Source: Glycine soja
Lineage: Eukaryota > Streptophyta > Magnoliopsida > Fabales > Fabaceae
Reading direction: 5' to 3'
Length of the DNA: 64,000 bases
Assembly: GCF_004193775.1 (NCBI RefSeq)
Contig: NC_041012.1
Span: forward strand, 10,065,223 to 10,129,222
Shown: positions 61,792 through 64,000 of the stretch, in pieces
Layout: the number at the start of each line of letters is the position of its first letter
Numbering within the stretch: position 1 is the first letter of the stretch
Translations under genes and position numbers: made by a program
The notes under the pieces: generated by a model
Told to the model about the DNA's origin: nothing
Seen by the model: the letters and a program-made list of their open reading frames with translations, nothing else
Databases searched by the model: none

Positions 61792-64000
61792 GGGAAGGGA
61801 AGCTAGTTCTAGTAATGTATGGCACAACGTACGAGTTAGTTACCATACAATTTTGTTATGCTTTTTTCTTTTTTTTTTTGTTTTTGGGTTTTTTAATATT
61901 CTCGCAATTGGAAAAGAAAATAGGTGCTGATTTTCTGTGACTAAGGAAGTGAGCAAAGACCATATATCTATTTATATTTATGTCTCTTGTTATGGCGAAT
62001 GTTTGTGAGACTTTTGCTTGATTTAGGTAAACTAATCAAACACTGACTTATATGTACTAATGTTTTATTTGTTTAGCATTGGATTACCTCCCAGTTCTAT
62101 CACTTTTTAATAAAATAAAAAAAACTATATGAGAAATTAATATATGCATGCTATGATTAGATAAACATTAAGAGCTGGAAACTGATTTTCTCACAATTTT
62201 TTTCACAAATCTTATAATCGAAGAGACAAAAATTAAGATAATATGAGAGATGTGACATGCATAAATTCTAAAAAAATGTTAAAGAAAATTCTGATATAAT
62301 TTATTATAAGTATGTTATCACTGTTAAATTAATATAAAAAAAGGTAGAGTTTGAGTTTCTTAAAAATATACATAAGCTACAATAGATATCTAGATTATGA
62401 GTTTATATCATTCAAGGTATTCTATTAAAAGAGTATATAATTAACTTAATATGATAAATGGAAAAGTAAGCTGAAGTGTGCATAATGTTCGTTAAGATTT
62501 TGATTTAGATTTTAGTATCAGCTAATCTTTTTATATATAAATTAATGCTAATAGCTTGTGCATTGCATAGAAAAAATATAATATAGGCTTAATTGCATAT
62601 TTTATTATTCAATTTTTATTATTTTGTGATTTTAATATTTAATTTTCTTTTACAAATTTTATTATTTAAAATTTTAATTTTTGTATATTTTACCAATGTT
62701 GACGTGATACTAAAAAATTGAAAACTCCAATGTAAAATGCATGAAAAACAAAATTGAATGATAAAATGTGCAAAAGTTAAAACTTAAATGGTAAATTTTA
62801 TAAAATGTTAATAGTTTGAATAATTGAGCCTTTTATATATATATATATATATATATAATTAGTTTATAAAATTTAGTTATATATGCCAAAAATGTAAGTT
62901 AAGAGAGCGAATTTTTATGACAAGAGTATTCAAATGAGAATGATTTTACATGCTTATATAAAGGGGTTAGTTTTAAGGCTACAAATTTAGTCAATGACCG
63001 AAAAGATTATTGTAAATAAAAAGTTGATAATTTTTTTTAAAAATTATATATACACAATTAATTTTTTAATATCAAATCAATTAAAATGGTGACTTTCATT
63101 ATCAAAATTTATTTTTTCCACTTTTTTAAAATACTGTATCAATTTATATGATTTGATCTAGGTAAGGTGTTGTCAATTGGACTTAATTAGTTTTGAAAAT
63201 AAACTTTAGTCAATTCAATCTCATTATTTTTTATTTTATCACTTAATATCACGTTAATTATAAAATTAAATTTGATCTGATTCAATATAAACTAATTTTA
63301 GTTAGATCAGATTTTAACTTATTTTTATCATAATTATTAAAATTAATTATATCTGATTTAAGACTAATTAATATATTTTTGTTCCTTGTTATTTTTTTAT
63401 GTTAGTCTTTGTAATTTAAAAAAAAATCCTTGAAATTTGTTATTTTTTTATTGTTGATCTCCATGTTAAAAATGCCACCTTAGCAATTATTGTTGACGTC
63501 ATTAAGAGTCACATTAGCCAAAAATATCATGTCACAAGTGTCAAGTCAGTGAGGATTAAAAATAAAAATAAAAAAATTACAGAAACTAAAATCAACTATA
63601 ATATAATTTATAAGAACTTAAAATAAAACAAAAATATATAATTCTAAGAACAATGTGAGGTTTAAGCATGGTACCGTATATTAGCTCTACCGTGGAAAAT
63701 TTAGAGAAACAAAAAGTTATAACATCACCACCACCAGACCAGTGTATACCAGTTTCAAACTATTTCATTAATTCTATTAGGAAAAAAATTCTAAAATATA
63801 GATTCCAAATGAAACACATGCAAGAAAAAGGGGATTGAATAAATGAAATAGCTAAAGGCTTTATTTTCTTTTTAGTTATATAAGAATTACTCAATTTTAG
63901 TTATGAGGATACACTTTTTCTTTTCTTTTTTTTCTTAAAAAAAAATACTTAAGTTATTAATTTGATGATATTGTTGATCTATTTGATATCATAATTTTAT
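61792..64000. other. 3' flank of PLETHORA and AT-rich spacer with MITE-like repeats
   Basis: The first few hundred bases should hold the 3' untranslated region (T-rich tract at 61862-61880). Two inverted-repeat stretches follow: 62585-62832, whose ends read AGGCTTAATT and, reverse complemented, AGGCTCAATT; and about 63375-63650, whose arms mirror each other loosely. Both resemble common non-autonomous MITEs. A (TA)n run lies at 62837-62857. No further gene is supported. Confidence 0.45.

Noticed and set aside
1..64000. CRISPR array, bacterial operon, riboswitch or phage-type system
   Set aside because: All genes are intron-bearing or plant-family genes in AT-rich plant DNA. The tandem repeats lack spacer structure.

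Overview
The window is nuclear DNA of a eudicot plant, most likely a legume close to soybean. The evidence is long AT-rich intergenic DNA, short AT-rich introns with GT..AG borders, plant-only gene families, and many small transposons of types common in legumes. The species call is an inference from general resemblance; no search was run. There are four intact protein-coding genes, one broken gene fragment and a decayed LINE relic. Most of the rest is transposon-derived or featureless AT-rich sequence.

Region 1 (about 0.4-18.2 kb, minus strand) is a tandem pair of GH127 (DUF1680) beta-L-arabinofuranosidase-like genes. Copy A (CDS 699-7649, 856 aa) and copy B (CDS 12174-17798, 852 aa) both have 12 coding exons at matching positions, an intron in the 5' leader, a signal peptide, all the expected zinc/catalytic residues and a C-terminal AbfB-like sugar-binding domain. 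They differ in promoter, in leader and in intron insertions: a SINE and two larger insertions in copy A, and a short A-tailed insertion in copy B. An intron-poor, frameshifted gene fragment (10570-11465) lies between them near the duplication breakpoint.

Region 2 (18.2-33.0 kb) has no recognisable gene. It holds a four-unit tandem repeat of about 210 bp, an hAT-type MITE with an 8-bp target duplication, an LTR-like dispersed repeat, and several tiny insertions flanked by 13-17-bp direct repeats, many with an A/T run.

Region 3 is a single-exon, GC-richer AGC kinase gene (32970-34205, minus), closely resembling UNICORN/UNICORN-like. A perfect 81-bp tandem duplication lies just upstream of it.

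Region 4 (34.4-58.5 kb) is transposon-rich. It includes an hAT element with a perfect 8-bp target duplication (40320-40907), a deleted CACTA element (44132-46525, target duplication ATA) with a B3-like coding fragment inside, a LINE relic near 48.5-49.0 kb, and a near-identical 267-bp duplication whose junction holds an inverted filler (54.9-55.5 kb).

Region 5 is a nine-exon PLETHORA1/2-type AP2 transcription factor gene (58754-61791, plus, 562 aa), including a 9-nt microexon. I see no pathway linking the genes: they are independent plant genes (wall glycan hydrolases, a growth-control kinase, a meristem regulator). I found no clearly new biological system. The least expected signals are the micro-insertions, the template-switch-like junction and the two stop-free 3n introns of the PLT gene.
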